Source: Gammaproteobacteria bacterium (GTDB lineage: Bacteria > Pseudomonadota > Gammaproteobacteria > Ga0077536). Taken from it: 64,000 nt of DNA. The notes under the pieces are model-generated. The model saw only the letters and a program-made list of their open reading frames with translations, had not been told where the DNA came from and did not search any database. The position numbers and the translations under genes are program-made. Of this stretch, positions 26,662 through 37,480 are shown one piece after another (within the stretch, counting starts at the first letter, position 1; the number at the start of each line of letters is the position of its first letter). Location: contig JACKNG010000005.1 of the NCBI GenBank assembly GCA_024235015.1, positions 1 through 64,000 of the forward strand, in the 5' to 3' direction.

Positions 26662-27657
26662 CTACCCTCGCGCCTTCGCGCGCCGCCGCTCGACCGCTTC
26701 CATGTCGGCTGCACGCCAGTCGATCAGACGACCAAGGCCTTCTATGAGGTCGATGCGGGCGGTGAAGCCGATCTGAGCGGTCGCCTTCTTGGGGCAGCCG
26801 ATCCGATTACGCACCAGGGTTGCCTGCGACCGCGGCGCGTAGTTGATGGCCTTGTCGGAGCCGGTGAGCTGCAACAGCATCTCGGCGATTTCCTTCAGCG
26901 AGGTTCGCTTGCCGGTACCGACGTTGTAGAACTCGTCGACGGCGTCGGCTTTCATGGCGCACACGTTGGCCAGGCCGCAATCCTCCACCGCGACGAAATC
27001 GAACGCCTCGCTGCCATCACCGAAGATGGTCGGGCCGTCGCCGTTGTCGATGGCATCGAGCATCTTCATGATCACGGCGATGTACGCACCGTGGTAATCC
27101 TGGCGCGGGCCGTAGACATTCATGTAGCGCAAGCCGACGTAGTTGAGACCGTAACGATGATGATAGGCCCGTGCCATGGCCTCGCCGCAGATCTTGGTCG
27201 CGCCGTAGAAATTCTTGTTATTGAACGGGTGGTCCTCGGTCATCGGCTCCTCCACGGCGTCGCCGTAGACCGAAGCGGAAGACGAGTACACGAGGCGCTG
27301 GACATTGTTGCGCACGCAGGCGTCGAGCACGTTGAAGGTGCCGCGCACGTTGACGTCGAAGGCAGCGCGCGGAAACTCGTGGCATTGCAGGAGCCACAGT
27401 GCGGCGAAATGAAACACGCCATCTGCGCCCTGCAGGGCGGCATCGAGGATGTCGGTCTGGGTGATGTCGCCGCCGATGTCGAACACGCGGACACGGGGGT
27501 CGCGCAAAGCCTGGGCGAGATTCTGCTCGGAGCCGCGCACCATGTTGTCGTAGATGATGATCTCGCCGACATCTTCCTTGGTCAGCAGGTCGACCGTGTG
27601 CGACCCAATCAGGCCGGCGCCGCCAATGACGACGAGTTTCTTGCCGCGGATGTCCAT
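26662..27657 (-). CDS. NAD-dependent nucleotide-sugar epimerase/dehydratase
   Basis: This 331-residue extended SDR has GGAGLIGS (12-19) for NAD binding, a VYSSSASVYG strand with the catalytic Ser, and YGATK with Tyr151 and Lys155. VGLRYMNVYGPRQDY near residue 180 is typical of UDP-glucose/UDP-GlcNAc 4-epimerase relatives. ATG 27657 follows a GGGAGAC ribosome site and is preferred over a start 33 bases upstream inside the aminotransferase gene. The neighbours wbpE/wbpD/wbpB suggest a role in making or converting an amino-uronic sugar, for example C4 epimerisation. Confidence 0.87.
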   Translation of the reverse strand: MDIRGKKLVVIGGAGLIGSHTVDLLTKEDVGEIIIYDNMVRGSEQNLAQALRDPRVRVFDIGGDITQTDILDAALQGADGVFHFAALWLLQCHEFPRAAFDVNVRGTFNVLDACVRNNVQRLVYSSSASVYGDAVEEPMTEDHPFNNKNFYGATKICGEAMARAYHHRYGLNYVGLRYMNVYGPRQDYHGAYIAVIMKMLDAIDNGDGPTIFGDGSEAFDFVAVEDCGLANVCAMKADAVDEFYNVGTGKRTSLKEIAEMLLQLTGSDKAINYAPRSQATLVRNRIGCPKKATAQIGFTARIDLIEGLGRLIDWRAADMEAVERRRAKARG

Positions 27658-27686
27658 TGCGTCTCCCTGTATCGTTCTCAGTGATT

Positions 27687-28793
27687 TCAAGCCTTGCGCG
27701 TCGCCGCCACCAGCGCATCGACGACCAGGATCTGGTCCGCGTCGGTCAAAAACGGGTGCATGGGCAGGCTCATTACACGGTCGGCGGCCGCTTCGGCGAC
27801 CGGGAAAGCACCTGCACCGAGGCCGAGACCGGCAAACGCCGGTTGGCGGTGTAACGGCACGGGGTAGTGCACCGCTGTCGGGACCCCGTGCTCACGCATC
27901 GCTTCCAGCACCGCATCGCGGTCGTCGACCTGCACGGTGTATTGTGCGTAGACGGAGGTGTTGTGCGGTTCGATGTACGGCGCGATCACCCCGGCGCAGC
28001 GTTCGCCGATGAGGGCGCTGTAGCGCGCACCGAGACGTTCGCGCGCAGCGACTTCGTCGGCGAAGGTGTCCAACTTGCCGAGCAACACGGCGGCCTGCAG
28101 CGTATCGAGGCGCCCATTGGTACCGATGACCGGGTGGTGATAGCGACGATCCTGACCGTGCACGCGGATCTCGCGCATGAGTTTCGCCAGTTCGTCGTCG
28201 TCGGTGAAGCAGGCGCCGCCGTCCCCGTAGCAACCGAGCGGCTTCGAAGGGAAGAAGCTGGAACAGCCGATGGTCGACAACGCGCACGACCGCCGCCCCT
28301 TGTAGGTCGCGCCGAAACTCTGTGCGGCATCCTCTATCACGGCAACGCCGTGGCGCGCGCCAATGGCATTGATGGCATCGAATTCGGCGCATTGGCCGTA
28401 CAAACTGACCGGCATGATGGCGCGTGTGCGCGAGGTGATGGCGCCTTCGACCAGCTCGGGCACGAGGTTGTACGTGCGCGGGTCGATGTCCACGAACACC
28501 GGGATCGCACCGAGCAGCGCGATCATCTCGCCAGTCGCGATGAAGGTGAACGGCGTGGTGATGATCTCGTCGCCGGCCTTGATGCCGAGCGCCATCATCG
28601 CGATCAGCAGGGCATCGGTACCGCTGGCCACGCTGATGCAATGCCGGCTGCCGACGTAGGCCGCCAGGCGCTCTTCGAGTTCCGCAATTTCGGGCCCCAT
28701 GATGTATTGCCCGTGATCGAGCACGCGCTGGATGCGCTCGTCGATGGCGGGTTTGAGCTGCTGGTACTGGGTCTTCAGATCGATGAATTGCAT
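27687..28793 (-). CDS. wbpE: WbpE/WlbC-type UDP-3-keto-sugar aminotransferase
   Basis: This 368-residue DegT-family enzyme begins MQFIDLKTQYQQLKP. It has GTDALLIAMMAL in the cofactor pocket, VIEDAAQSFGA with the PLP Asp (about 155) and SSFFPSKPLGCYGDGGA with Schiff-base Lys184. This combination is typical of the WbpE/WlbC group, which aminates the 3-keto group of UDP-3-keto-GlcNAcA to give UDP-GlcNAc3NA. The preceding genes encode the matching dehydrogenase and acetyltransferase in pathway order (wbpB, wbpD, wbpE), supporting the assignment. Confidence 0.88.
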   Translation of the reverse strand: MQFIDLKTQYQQLKPAIDERIQRVLDHGQYIMGPEIAELEERLAAYVGSRHCISVASGTDALLIAMMALGIKAGDEIITTPFTFIATGEMIALLGAIPVFVDIDPRTYNLVPELVEGAITSRTRAIMPVSLYGQCAEFDAINAIGARHGVAVIEDAAQSFGATYKGRRSCALSTIGCSSFFPSKPLGCYGDGGACFTDDDELAKLMREIRVHGQDRRYHHPVIGTNGRLDTLQAAVLLGKLDTFADEVAARERLGARYSALIGERCAGVIAPYIEPHNTSVYAQYTVQVDDRDAVLEAMREHGVPTAVHYPVPLHRQPAFAGLGLGAGAFPVAEAAADRVMSLPMHPFLTDADQILVVDALVAATRKA

Positions 28794-28804
28794 GACCTAT
28801 TCCT

Positions 28805-29395
28805 TCACGCGGCCGCGACGATGGTGCAGCGACCGCCGCTCACGCGGTAGCGTTCCCCGGTATGTTCACAGGTTGCCTCGCCGTCGCCTTCGAGCGGCAA
28901 ATCGAGACGCTCGCCAAAGCGGCTCATCCAACCGATCTGGCGCGCCGGCACGCCGGCCATCAGCGCGAAGTCGGGCACGTCGCGGTTGATTACCGCGCCG
29001 GCGGCGACGAAGGCATAGCGACCGACCGTCACGCCGCAGACCAGGGTCGAGTTCGCCCCCAGGGTCGCGCCCTGGCGTACCAGCGTGTTGCGGTATTCGT
29101 CCTTGCGTGAGATCTCGGAGCGCGGGTTGTAGACGTTCGTGAACACCATGCTCGGGCCGCAGAAGACGCCGTCCTCGATGGTCACGTTGTCGTAGACTGA
29201 AACGTTGTTCTGCACTTTGCAGTTGTCGCCGATCGTCACGCGATTGCCGACGAAGACGTTCTGGCCGAACGAGCAGTCCCGACCGATGACCGCGCCCGCG
29301 CTGATGTGCACCCAGTGCCAGACCCGGGTGCCCGCGCCGATTGTCGCACCGTCGTCGACGATGGCCGTTTCGTGCACGCTGTAGCCCTTGTCCAT
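28805..29395 (-). CDS. wbpD: WbpD/WlbB-type N-acetyltransferase (left-handed beta-helix)
   Basis: This 196-residue protein consists mostly of hexapeptide repeats forming a left-handed parallel beta-helix (about residues 10-140). Segments such as NVFVGNRVTIGDNCKVQNNV and a MVFTNVYNPRSEI loop are found in WbpD/WlbB. In that family acetyl-CoA donates to the 3-amino group of UDP-GlcNAc3NA, giving UDP-GlcNAc3NAcA. It is five bases downstream of wbpB and 11 bases upstream of wbpE, fitting a three-gene pathway block. The last 30 residues, with two cysteines, extend beyond the helix. Confidence 0.9.
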   Translation of the reverse strand: MDKGYSVHETAIVDDGATIGAGTRVWHWVHISAGAVIGRDCSFGQNVFVGNRVTIGDNCKVQNNVSVYDNVTIEDGVFCGPSMVFTNVYNPRSEISRKDEYRNTLVRQGATLGANSTLVCGVTVGRYAFVAAGAVINRDVPDFALMAGVPARQIGWMSRFGERLDLPLEGDGEATCEHTGERYRVSGGRCTIVAAA

Positions 29396-29400
29396 GTCTG

Positions 29401-30465
29401 TCAGTACTCCAAGGGCAGGGAGACGCGACGACCGTCGCGGGCCGAGGTGTACATCGCAATCAGGGTTTCGAGTGAGCGCAGGCCTTCGCGGCCGTCGGTT
29501 TCCGGCTCGCCTTCACCGCGCAGCACCTTGATGACGTTCTCGTAGTAGGTCGGGTGGCCGACGCCGTAGACCGAGGCCGTCTGGTAATTCGCCTGCATGA
29601 TGGCTTCGTCTTCGGGCTGGGTCGTCTCGAATTCCCAGTGCTTGATCTCGTTCACTGCGACGCCGCCGACCACGACCGAACCTTTCTCACCGAGGATGGT
29701 GATCGAACCCTCGAGATTACGCGGATAGGTCAGCATCGTGACGTTGATCGAACCCAGCGCACCGGAGCGCCACTTGATGTTGGCGACGGCCGAATCCTCG
29801 ACTTCGATGTTGCGCTCGAGAGTCGCCGTGTAGGCATGCACGCTTTCAATCGGCCCGACCAGCCAGTCGAGCAGGTCGACGTAGTGGCTTGCCTGGTTCA
29901 TCAGCGCACCGCCGTCGAACTCCCACGTGCCGCGCCAGCGGGCGGAGTCGTAGTAGTCCTGCGGTCGCGTCCAGAATACGTTGACGTTGACCATGTAGAT
30001 GCGTCCGAAACGCTTGGCCAGCAGGGCCTTCTTGAGGCACTGCAGGGTCGGGTTGAGGCGGTTCTGCTTGACCACGAACAGGTGCACGCCCTCGGCGTCG
30101 CAGGCCCCGACCATGCGCTTGCCATCGGCCAGACGCGTCGCCATCGGCTTCTCGGTGACGACGTGACGGCCGGCACGTGCGACTTCGACGGCCTGGCCAG
30201 GATGCAGCCCGCTCGGCGTACACAGCGCGACGACATCGACGTCGGTTGCGGCCAGCATGGTCTCGAGACTGCCATACCCCGGCACACCGAGCCGCGAACT
30301 GGCTTCTTCGAGCACGTTCGGCGCCGTATCACACACGGCCACCAGCTCGGCGTGGGTGGTGTGTTCGGCGAGAGCGTCGGTGTGGCGTCCGGAAATGCGC
30401 CCACACCCGACCACGGCGAAACGAATCTTGCGATCGTTGATGATTGTCGGCGCTCGATATGCCAT
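29401..30465 (-). CDS. wbpB: WbpB/WlbA-type Gfo/Idh/MocA oxidoreductase
   Basis: This 354-residue protein has an N-terminal Rossmann domain (RFAVVGCGRISGRH, about residues 16-29) and the EKPMATR motif of the Gfo/Idh/MocA family around residue 106, whose Lys is catalytic. The C-terminal domain provides the sugar site. WbpB/WlbA enzymes oxidise C3 of UDP-GlcNAcA with NAD. A strong GGGAGG site stands eight bases before the ATG. It is the first gene of the wbpB-wbpD-wbpE block and follows the HTH regulator gene by about 100 bases. Confidence 0.9.
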   Translation of the reverse strand: MAYRAPTIINDRKIRFAVVGCGRISGRHTDALAEHTTHAELVAVCDTAPNVLEEASSRLGVPGYGSLETMLAATDVDVVALCTPSGLHPGQAVEVARAGRHVVTEKPMATRLADGKRMVGACDAEGVHLFVVKQNRLNPTLQCLKKALLAKRFGRIYMVNVNVFWTRPQDYYDSARWRGTWEFDGGALMNQASHYVDLLDWLVGPIESVHAYTATLERNIEVEDSAVANIKWRSGALGSINVTMLTYPRNLEGSITILGEKGSVVVGGVAVNEIKHWEFETTQPEDEAIMQANYQTASVYGVGHPTYYENVIKVLRGEGEPETDGREGLRSLETLIAMYTSARDGRRVSLPLEY

Positions 30466-30567
30466 GTGGTCTTTCCTCCCTAGATGAATCGCGGCGGCCG
30501 GCAGCGGCTTTCCCCTGCGACCGTCATTGCCGCCGTCCCCCGTGGTACGCCGTCGTACGTTTCGTGC

Positions 30568-31260
30568 TCACTCGGCGACAGCCCGTTCGACGATGCTTTC
30601 GATGATGTCCGGGACATACAGTTTGCCTGCCGCCGCGATCCCGGCAACGGCACGCCGGTTAGCCGGTGTCGCGGCCAGGTCCGTGAACAGCGCCGCATCG
30701 AACGCGTCCGCCTCGTCAAGGCTATGCCAGACGGGCCGGCCGACGAACTGCGGGGAGGCCGTGCCGAGGTCCAGCGTACCGACGATGCCCAGGTCGAAAT
30801 CGTGGGCCCGCACCGAGGCGATTTCAGCGAGTTCGGACACCCCGACCAGCAGCACCTTGCCCTGCCCCGCGTCCTCGATCGCGGCCAGCGAACGGCGCAG
30901 CGAGGCGCCCGCGCGGTGGTAGTAGTCGAGCGACGAGACCAGATACTCGGCCGTCAACCGACTCTTCTCCGCGAATCCCTTGGGCGTCAGGTAGTAGGCG
31001 TAGCGGTTGGCCGGCGCCTGCGTGATCTTGACCAACCCCTTGCGCACGCAGCGGCGCAGATAGGAATTGGCCAGGCCGAGCGCAACGCCCAGCTCGCTGG
31101 CGAGATGGCGCTGGGTGACCTCGCTGCGGGTTTCGATCGCTTCGAGGATACCCAGCGTCAAGGCCGCATCGTGCTCGCGTTCCTTCTTCAAATCCCGGCC
31201 CCGGGGGGAATTGGGCGCGCATACTAGCACGGACGCGTTCACAAATTGAACACGCAACAT
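30568..31260 (-). CDS. Winged-helix transcriptional regulator (MarR-like, polysaccharide-associated)
   Basis: In this 230-residue protein, residues 30-95 form a winged helix: a helix-turn-helix TQRHLASELGVALGLANSYLRRC followed by a wing with YYLTPKGF. The C-terminal half (about 110-220), with VLLVGVSELAEIA and later IVGTLD, looks like a Rossmann-like ligand or redox-sensing region. Similar regulators are found inside exopolysaccharide loci. It sits between the O-acetylation pair and wbpB and reads in the same direction, so it may control the downstream block. The first 20 residues may not be translated, since conservation-like features start near residue 24; no better ATG is in frame. Confidence 0.7.
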   Translation of the reverse strand: MLRVQFVNASVLVCAPNSPRGRDLKKEREHDAALTLGILEAIETRSEVTQRHLASELGVALGLANSYLRRCVRKGLVKITQAPANRYAYYLTPKGFAEKSRLTAEYLVSSLDYYHRAGASLRRSLAAIEDAGQGKVLLVGVSELAEIASVRAHDFDLGIVGTLDLGTASPQFVGRPVWHSLDEADAFDAALFTDLAATPANRRAVAGIAAAGKLYVPDIIESIVERAVAE

Positions 31261-31300
31261 GTTGTGGCCGCGCGCGCTCAGGTCGCCGCCGCAAATCCGT

Positions 31301-32317
31301 TCAGGGCAGGTAGCGCACCGCCGCCCCCGTAGGCGTACCGCCAGCGAGCGCCGTGGCCAGGTCGCGGGTCACGCGGGCGGACACGGCGCGCGTGAAATGG
31401 ACCGGGTCCCAGTAATTGTCGTCGTTGCGCGTCAACGGCGAAACGAAGAGGTAGTCGAGGATCGACGTCCCCGGACGTGCTGCGGCGAGATCGCGCACCC
31501 TCCCCTTGCACTCGGCGAAGAGCGCCGCCCGGGGTTCGATATAGGCCGCGTGCAGGGGCGGGAAGAGCAGGACCACGCGCGTCGCGGCTGGCGTGGCCGC
31601 GAGCAGGTCGGCCAGCGCGGGCAACAGCGGGAAGCGCCATTCCGGGTGCTCCCGCGATGGCAGGATCGCGGCGTCGGCAATCGGGCGCGGCGCGCCCCCG
31701 TAGAGCCGCCGCCGCACGGCGGCCGCATCGTAGGGTGGGAAATCGGCAGTGAAATCACGGTAACCATCGGGACGGTACTTCGCCTCGCGGCGCCCGAGCA
31801 GGAACTCGGCCATGCGCACGGCGTCTTCCAACGCCTTGTCGTTGAACAGGTAGCCGAGGTCGTTCCACGGGTCTTCGTCGTACATCCATTCCGGGAAATC
31901 CCGGAAGGTGTAGCGCTCCGGCGCGGCGTCGTGCACGCACCAGGTTTCGTCGACGCCGAGCACCACGAAACGCGGGGCGGGATGGTGACGCAGGAAGAGC
32001 TCGTAGATGCGTCGCTGCTCGTAGGCGGTCGCGGAATTCATGGCGAGGTTGGCGACCTGCGCACCGCTCGCGGCGCCCAGCGCGCGCGGCTCGATGAGGC
32101 GCGAGGTCGAGGTGCCGATGATGACGGCGTCGAAGCGCGGATCGCGTGCTACCGCGGGGTAGGAAAAGCGCTGGTTGGTACTGATCGGGGCCCGCGCCGC
32201 CGACGGCGCGAACGGCACGTTCTGGTAGGGATCGAGCACGATGATGAAGCCGTAGAGCAGGGCCGCCAGGACCAGGGCGGTGACGAGCAGGCGACGACAG
32301 TACCCCAGCCAGTCCAT
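31301..32317 (-). CDS. SGNH-hydrolase-like, membrane-anchored O-acetylation partner
   Basis: This 338-residue protein has one N-terminal membrane anchor (about residues 9-28) and a periplasmic SGNH-like domain: block I IIGTSTSR with the predicted catalytic Ser (residue 70 or 72) and a C-terminal DPVHF with Asp304 and His307. This is the arrangement seen in AlgJ/AlgX- or PatB-like proteins, which receive acetyl groups from an MBOAT partner. ATG 32317 lies one base after the MBOAT stop, so the two are coupled. It probably O-acetylates the exported polysaccharide in the periplasm. Confidence 0.72.
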   Translation of the reverse strand: MDWLGYCRRLLVTALVLAALLYGFIIVLDPYQNVPFAPSAARAPISTNQRFSYPAVARDPRFDAVIIGTSTSRLIEPRALGAASGAQVANLAMNSATAYEQRRIYELFLRHHPAPRFVVLGVDETWCVHDAAPERYTFRDFPEWMYDEDPWNDLGYLFNDKALEDAVRMAEFLLGRREAKYRPDGYRDFTADFPPYDAAAVRRRLYGGAPRPIADAAILPSREHPEWRFPLLPALADLLAATPAATRVVLLFPPLHAAYIEPRAALFAECKGRVRDLAAARPGTSILDYLFVSPLTRNDDNYWDPVHFTRAVSARVTRDLATALAGGTPTGAAVRYLP

Positions 32318-32318
32318 G

Positions 32319-33692
32319 TCAGAACTGGAAATAGATGAATTCGAGCGCGCGGCCCTGGCCGACACGCATCAACACCGCGACCAGCAGCAGGGCAAGCAGG
32401 GAACGCGCCCACGGCGTGGTCACCAGCCGGCCGCGGGACAGCTCGACGTTGCTCGGCCCGAGCAGTGCGAGCGCCGCGCCGAGGCCAACCACGATCCAGC
32501 CGTCGTCGTCGAACCTGCCGGCCCCGGCCATGCCACCCATGCCGCCGAGCACGTGGGCGGCCACGCTGAAGCTCTCGGCGCGGAACAGCACCCAGCCGAC
32601 GATGACGAACAGCAGGGTCAGCAACCACGCCAGGCCCCTGGGCATCGTCCACCCACGCCCGCCCCACCAGCGGTTGGCGCACAGCCCCAGGCCGTGCAGC
32701 CCGCCCCACGCGACGAAGGTCCAGCCGGCGCCGTGCCACAAGCCGCACAACAGCATGGTGATCAGCGCGACGACATAGGTTCGCAGCGCCCCGTGGCGGC
32801 TGCCACCGAGGGGGATGTAGAGGTAGTCGCGCAGAAAGCGCGACAAGGTCATGTGCCAGCGCCGCCAGAACTCGCGCACGCTGGTCGCGCGGTAAGGCTT
32901 GTCGAAATTGAGCGGCAGGTCGAAGCCGAACAGCCCGGCGAGGCCCATCGCCATGTCGGAGTAACTGGAGAAGTCGAAGTAGAGCTGCAGACTGTACGCG
33001 GTCGCCGCCTGCCAGGCGGGCAGGTAGCCGGGCGTACCGAGATCGGCCGCGCCGAAGCCGACGTCGGCCAGCGGGGCGAGCTTGTCGGCGAGGAAGACTT
33101 TCTTCCCCAGGCCGAGGATGAGCAGGATCAGGCCGCGCGCGATGCATTGCGCATCGGGCGCGCGCACCGTGACCCGGCGGAACTGCGGGATGAGCTCGTT
33201 GTGACGCACGATGGGGCCGGCGATGAGCTGCGGAAAGAACGCGACGTAGGCCGCGTACTCCGGCAGCGTGTACAAGGGCGCGTCCGCTCGCCGCAGGTCG
33301 ACCAGGTAGGAGATCTGCTGAAAGGTGAAGAAGCTGATACCCAGCGGCAGGATGATCGTCCACGGTTCGAACGCCACGCCGAGGAGCCCGAGCACGCTCT
33401 CGGCGACGAAGTTGGTGTACTTGAACAGGCCCAGCACGGCAAGGTTGAAAGCCACGCCGAAGACGATGCAGGCGCTGTGGCGCGTGCGCACGTAGGCAGC
33501 CGCGATCAGCCAGTTGAGGGCTATCGTCGCCACCAGCAGCGGCAGGAAGCGGACGTCCCACCAGGCGTAGAACAGGCACGAAGCCAGGGCCAGGAGCTCG
33601 ACCCGCAAGCGCTCGCTCGCGCGTGCGCCGTAGTACGCGAGCAGCGTCAGCGGCAGGAACAGGAGCAGGAAGACCTGCGAGGGAAACAGCAT
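32319..33692 (-). CDS. MBOAT-family O-acyltransferase (AlgI-like)
   Basis: This 457-residue polytopic membrane protein has about ten to twelve hydrophobic segments. It carries the MBOAT signatures EFWRRWHMTLS and LCGLWHGAGWTF, whose second His is the catalytic residue of AlgI/PatA-type proteins. These proteins move acetyl groups from cytoplasmic acetyl-CoA across the inner membrane. The SGNH-like gene immediately downstream is the expected periplasmic partner. No good ribosome site precedes the ATG, and a 152-base gap separates it from the UDP-glucose dehydrogenase gene. Confidence 0.9.
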   Translation of the reverse strand: MLFPSQVFLLLFLPLTLLAYYGARASERLRVELLALASCLFYAWWDVRFLPLLVATIALNWLIAAAYVRTRHSACIVFGVAFNLAVLGLFKYTNFVAESVLGLLGVAFEPWTIILPLGISFFTFQQISYLVDLRRADAPLYTLPEYAAYVAFFPQLIAGPIVRHNELIPQFRRVTVRAPDAQCIARGLILLILGLGKKVFLADKLAPLADVGFGAADLGTPGYLPAWQAATAYSLQLYFDFSSYSDMAMGLAGLFGFDLPLNFDKPYRATSVREFWRRWHMTLSRFLRDYLYIPLGGSRHGALRTYVVALITMLLCGLWHGAGWTFVAWGGLHGLGLCANRWWGGRGWTMPRGLAWLLTLLFVIVGWVLFRAESFSVAAHVLGGMGGMAGAGRFDDDGWIVVGLGAALALLGPSNVELSRGRLVTTPWARSLLALLLVAVLMRVGQGRALEFIYFQF

Positions 33693-33844
33693 CGTCGGCC
33701 GGGACGATCGCGTGCGCCAGCAACCGCCGGCTCAGGCACGGCCCGGCGCCGGTCGCGCACAGGTGACGCGACCGACGGCGAACCCGGGCGGCTTACCCAC
33801 GGTGGGCGCCGGTTGCTCAGTGAACCGCAGCGCGGGCGCGACGC

Positions 33845-35149
33845 TCAACGCCCGACGCAGTGGTATTCGAAACCGAGGGCCTCTACGGTCGCGCGCTCGT
33901 AGACGTTGCGCAGGTCGATCAGCGCGCAACCGCGCATCGCCTTGCGGACGCGCTGGAGATCGAGCCCGCGGTAGGCGTTCCACTCGGTGAGCAGAATGAC
34001 GGCATCCGCGTCCTGGCAGACGTCGTACATTTCGTCGCAGTAAATCAGCTCGGCCGGCAGCAGCTCGCGCGCCTCGTGCATGCCCTGGGGGTCGTGCGCG
34101 CGAATGCGCGCGCCCTTCTCGATCAGGGGCGGCAGGATCGACAAGGCCGGAGCGTCGCGCATGTCGTCGGTCTCGGGCTTGAAGGTGAGCCCCAGTACGC
34201 CGATGGTCTTGCCCGCCTCGTTGCCGCCCAGCGCGCTGCGGATCTTCTTGATCATGCGCGCCTTCTGCGCGGCGTTGACTTCGATGACGGCTTCCACGAT
34301 GCGGCTGCTGGCGCCGTGCTCCTGCGCGATCCGGACCAGGGCCTGGGTGTCCTTGGGGAAGCAGGAGCCGCCATACCCGGGGCCGGGGTGCAGGAATTTC
34401 GAGCCGATCCGCCCGTCCATGCCCATCCCCTTGGCCACGGCGTGGACGTCGGCTCCGACCGATTCGCACAGTACCGAGATCTCGTTGATGAAGCTGATCT
34501 TGGTCGCGAGGAACGCGTTCGCGGCGTACTTGATCAGTTCGGCACTTTCGAGATTGGTGATCAGGATCGGCGTCTCGCGCAGGTTGAGGGGCCGGTAGAG
34601 TTCGCGCAGGAGCTTTTCGGCACGTTCGCTCTCGGCGCCGATGACGACGCGGTCCGGACGCATGAAATCGGCGATCGCCGCGCCCTCGCGCAGGAATTCC
34701 GGGTTCGAGGCGACGTCGAAATCGGCCTGGGCGTTGGTCTCGCGCACGATGCGTTCGACGTTGCGCGCCGTGCCGACGGGGACCGTCGACTTGTCGACGA
34801 TGACGGTGTAGCCCTCGAGGTGGGCCGCGATCTGGCGCGCCGCCTCGTAGACGTAGGTCAGGTCCGCGAAACCTTCGCCGCGCCGGCTCGGTGTGCCCAC
34901 GGCGATGAAGACGAGGTCGGCGCCACGCACCGCGGGCCCCAGTTCGGTAGTGAACTGCAGGCGTCCGGCGGCGACATTGGCCTCGACCAGGCGATCCAGC
35001 CCGGGCTCGTAGATGGGAATGCGACCGGCCTTGAGCTTGTCGATCTTCGACTGGTCGACGTCGACACAGGTGACGTCGGCGCCGAACTCGGCAAAGCAGG
35101 TCCCGGAGACCAGCCCGACGTAGCCGGTCCCGATCATAACGACATTCAT
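33845..35149 (-). CDS. ugd: UDP-glucose 6-dehydrogenase
   Basis: This 434-residue protein has the NAD-binding motif GTGYVG (residues 7-12), the SNPEFLREG segment (148-156) and GYGGSCFPKDT with catalytic Cys263. These are diagnostic of UDP-glucose/GDP-mannose dehydrogenases of the UDP-glucose branch. It oxidises UDP-glucose to UDP-glucuronate with two NAD. ATG 35149 gives the usual MNVVMIGTGYVG start; the longer frame has no conserved features. It follows the UDP-GlcNAc dehydrogenase gene by four bases and supplies the substrate of the UDP-glucuronate 4-epimerase two genes upstream. Confidence 0.94.
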   Translation of the reverse strand: MNVVMIGTGYVGLVSGTCFAEFGADVTCVDVDQSKIDKLKAGRIPIYEPGLDRLVEANVAAGRLQFTTELGPAVRGADLVFIAVGTPSRRGEGFADLTYVYEAARQIAAHLEGYTVIVDKSTVPVGTARNVERIVRETNAQADFDVASNPEFLREGAAIADFMRPDRVVIGAESERAEKLLRELYRPLNLRETPILITNLESAELIKYAANAFLATKISFINEISVLCESVGADVHAVAKGMGMDGRIGSKFLHPGPGYGGSCFPKDTQALVRIAQEHGASSRIVEAVIEVNAAQKARMIKKIRSALGGNEAGKTIGVLGLTFKPETDDMRDAPALSILPPLIEKGARIRAHDPQGMHEARELLPAELIYCDEMYDVCQDADAVILLTEWNAYRGLDLQRVRKAMRGCALIDLRNVYERATVEALGFEYHCVGR

Positions 35150-35153
35150 GCGT

Positions 35154-36439
<1,286 letters not shown>

Positions 36440-36443
<4 letters not shown>

Positions 36444-37450
36444 GGGATCTTGTAATACTCCTTGTACCAGGACACGAAGTTCTCGATGCCCTGCCGGATC
36501 GGCGTCCCCGGGGTGTAACCGATGTCCTCGACCAGGGCGGTGACGTCGGCGTAAGTATCGGGAACGTCGCCAGGCTGCAAGGGCAGCATGTTCATCTTTG
36601 CCGCGACACCGAGGCAGTCTTCCAGCGTGGCGATGAAGTCCATCAGGTCCACCGGCGAGTTGTTGCCGATGTTGTAAATCCGATGCGGTGCCTGGGACGT
36701 GCCCGGGTCTGGAGCGTCACTGGACCAACCAGGATTCGCCGTAGCGCTCTTGTCCAGGCATCCCGTCACGCCGCCGACGATGTCGTCGATGTAGGTGAAA
36801 TCGCGCCGGTGCTTGCCGAAGTTGAAGACATCGATCGGTTGGCCTTCGAGGATGCGCTTGGTGAACATGAACAACGACATGTCCGGCCGGCCCCACGGCC
36901 CGTACACCGTGAAGAAGCGCAGTCCCGTCGCCGGCAACCCGTAAAGGTGACTGTAGGTATGCGCCATCAGTTCATTGGCCTTCTTGGTCGCTGCGTACAG
37001 GGAAACCGGGTGGTCGACGTTGTCGTGTACCGAGAACGGCATGCGCGTGTTCGCGCCGTAGACCGAACTCGACGAGGCGTAGACGAGATGCTCGACCGCG
37101 TTGTGACGACACCCCTCGAGTACGTTCATGGTGCCGACGATGTTGGCGTCGATGTAGGCGTGGGGATTTTCGAGCGAGTAACGCACCCCGGCCTGTGCAG
37201 CGAGGTGGACGACCCGATCCGGACGCACCGTGGCGAACAGTTCCGCCATAACCGGACGATCTTCGATGTCGAGCTTGCGGAAGGTGAAGTTCGTGTGCTT
37301 CTCGAAACGTCCCAGACGTCCGAGTTTCAGTGACACCTCGTAGTAATCGTTCAAGTTGTCGACGCCGATGACCTGGTCGCCGCGTTCGAGCAACTTTTCC
37401 GTCAGGCGTGCGCCTATGAATCCGGCCGCGCCGGTGACCAGAACCTTCAT
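36440..37450 (-). CDS. UDP-glucuronate 4-epimerase (CapI-like)
   Basis: This 336-residue extended SDR has GAAGFIG (7-13), a DNLNDYYEVSLK segment characteristic of UDP-glucuronate 4-epimerases, HLAAQAGVRYS, YASSSSVYG and YAATKK with Tyr152 and Lys156. FFTVYGPWGRPDMSLF confirms the subfamily. It interconverts UDP-glucuronate and UDP-galacturonate using bound NAD. It is the first gene of the long minus-strand locus and lies head to head with the small gene before ccmA. Its substrate comes from ugd. Confidence 0.94.
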
Positions 37451-37480
37451 TGTGGAATCAAGTACCTCGGAGACCGCCGC

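Noticed and set aside
32280..33902. 540-codon plus-strand frame opposite the MBOAT gene
   Set aside because: Gln/Glu/Arg/His-rich antisense shadow; the MBOAT motifs are on the minus strand.
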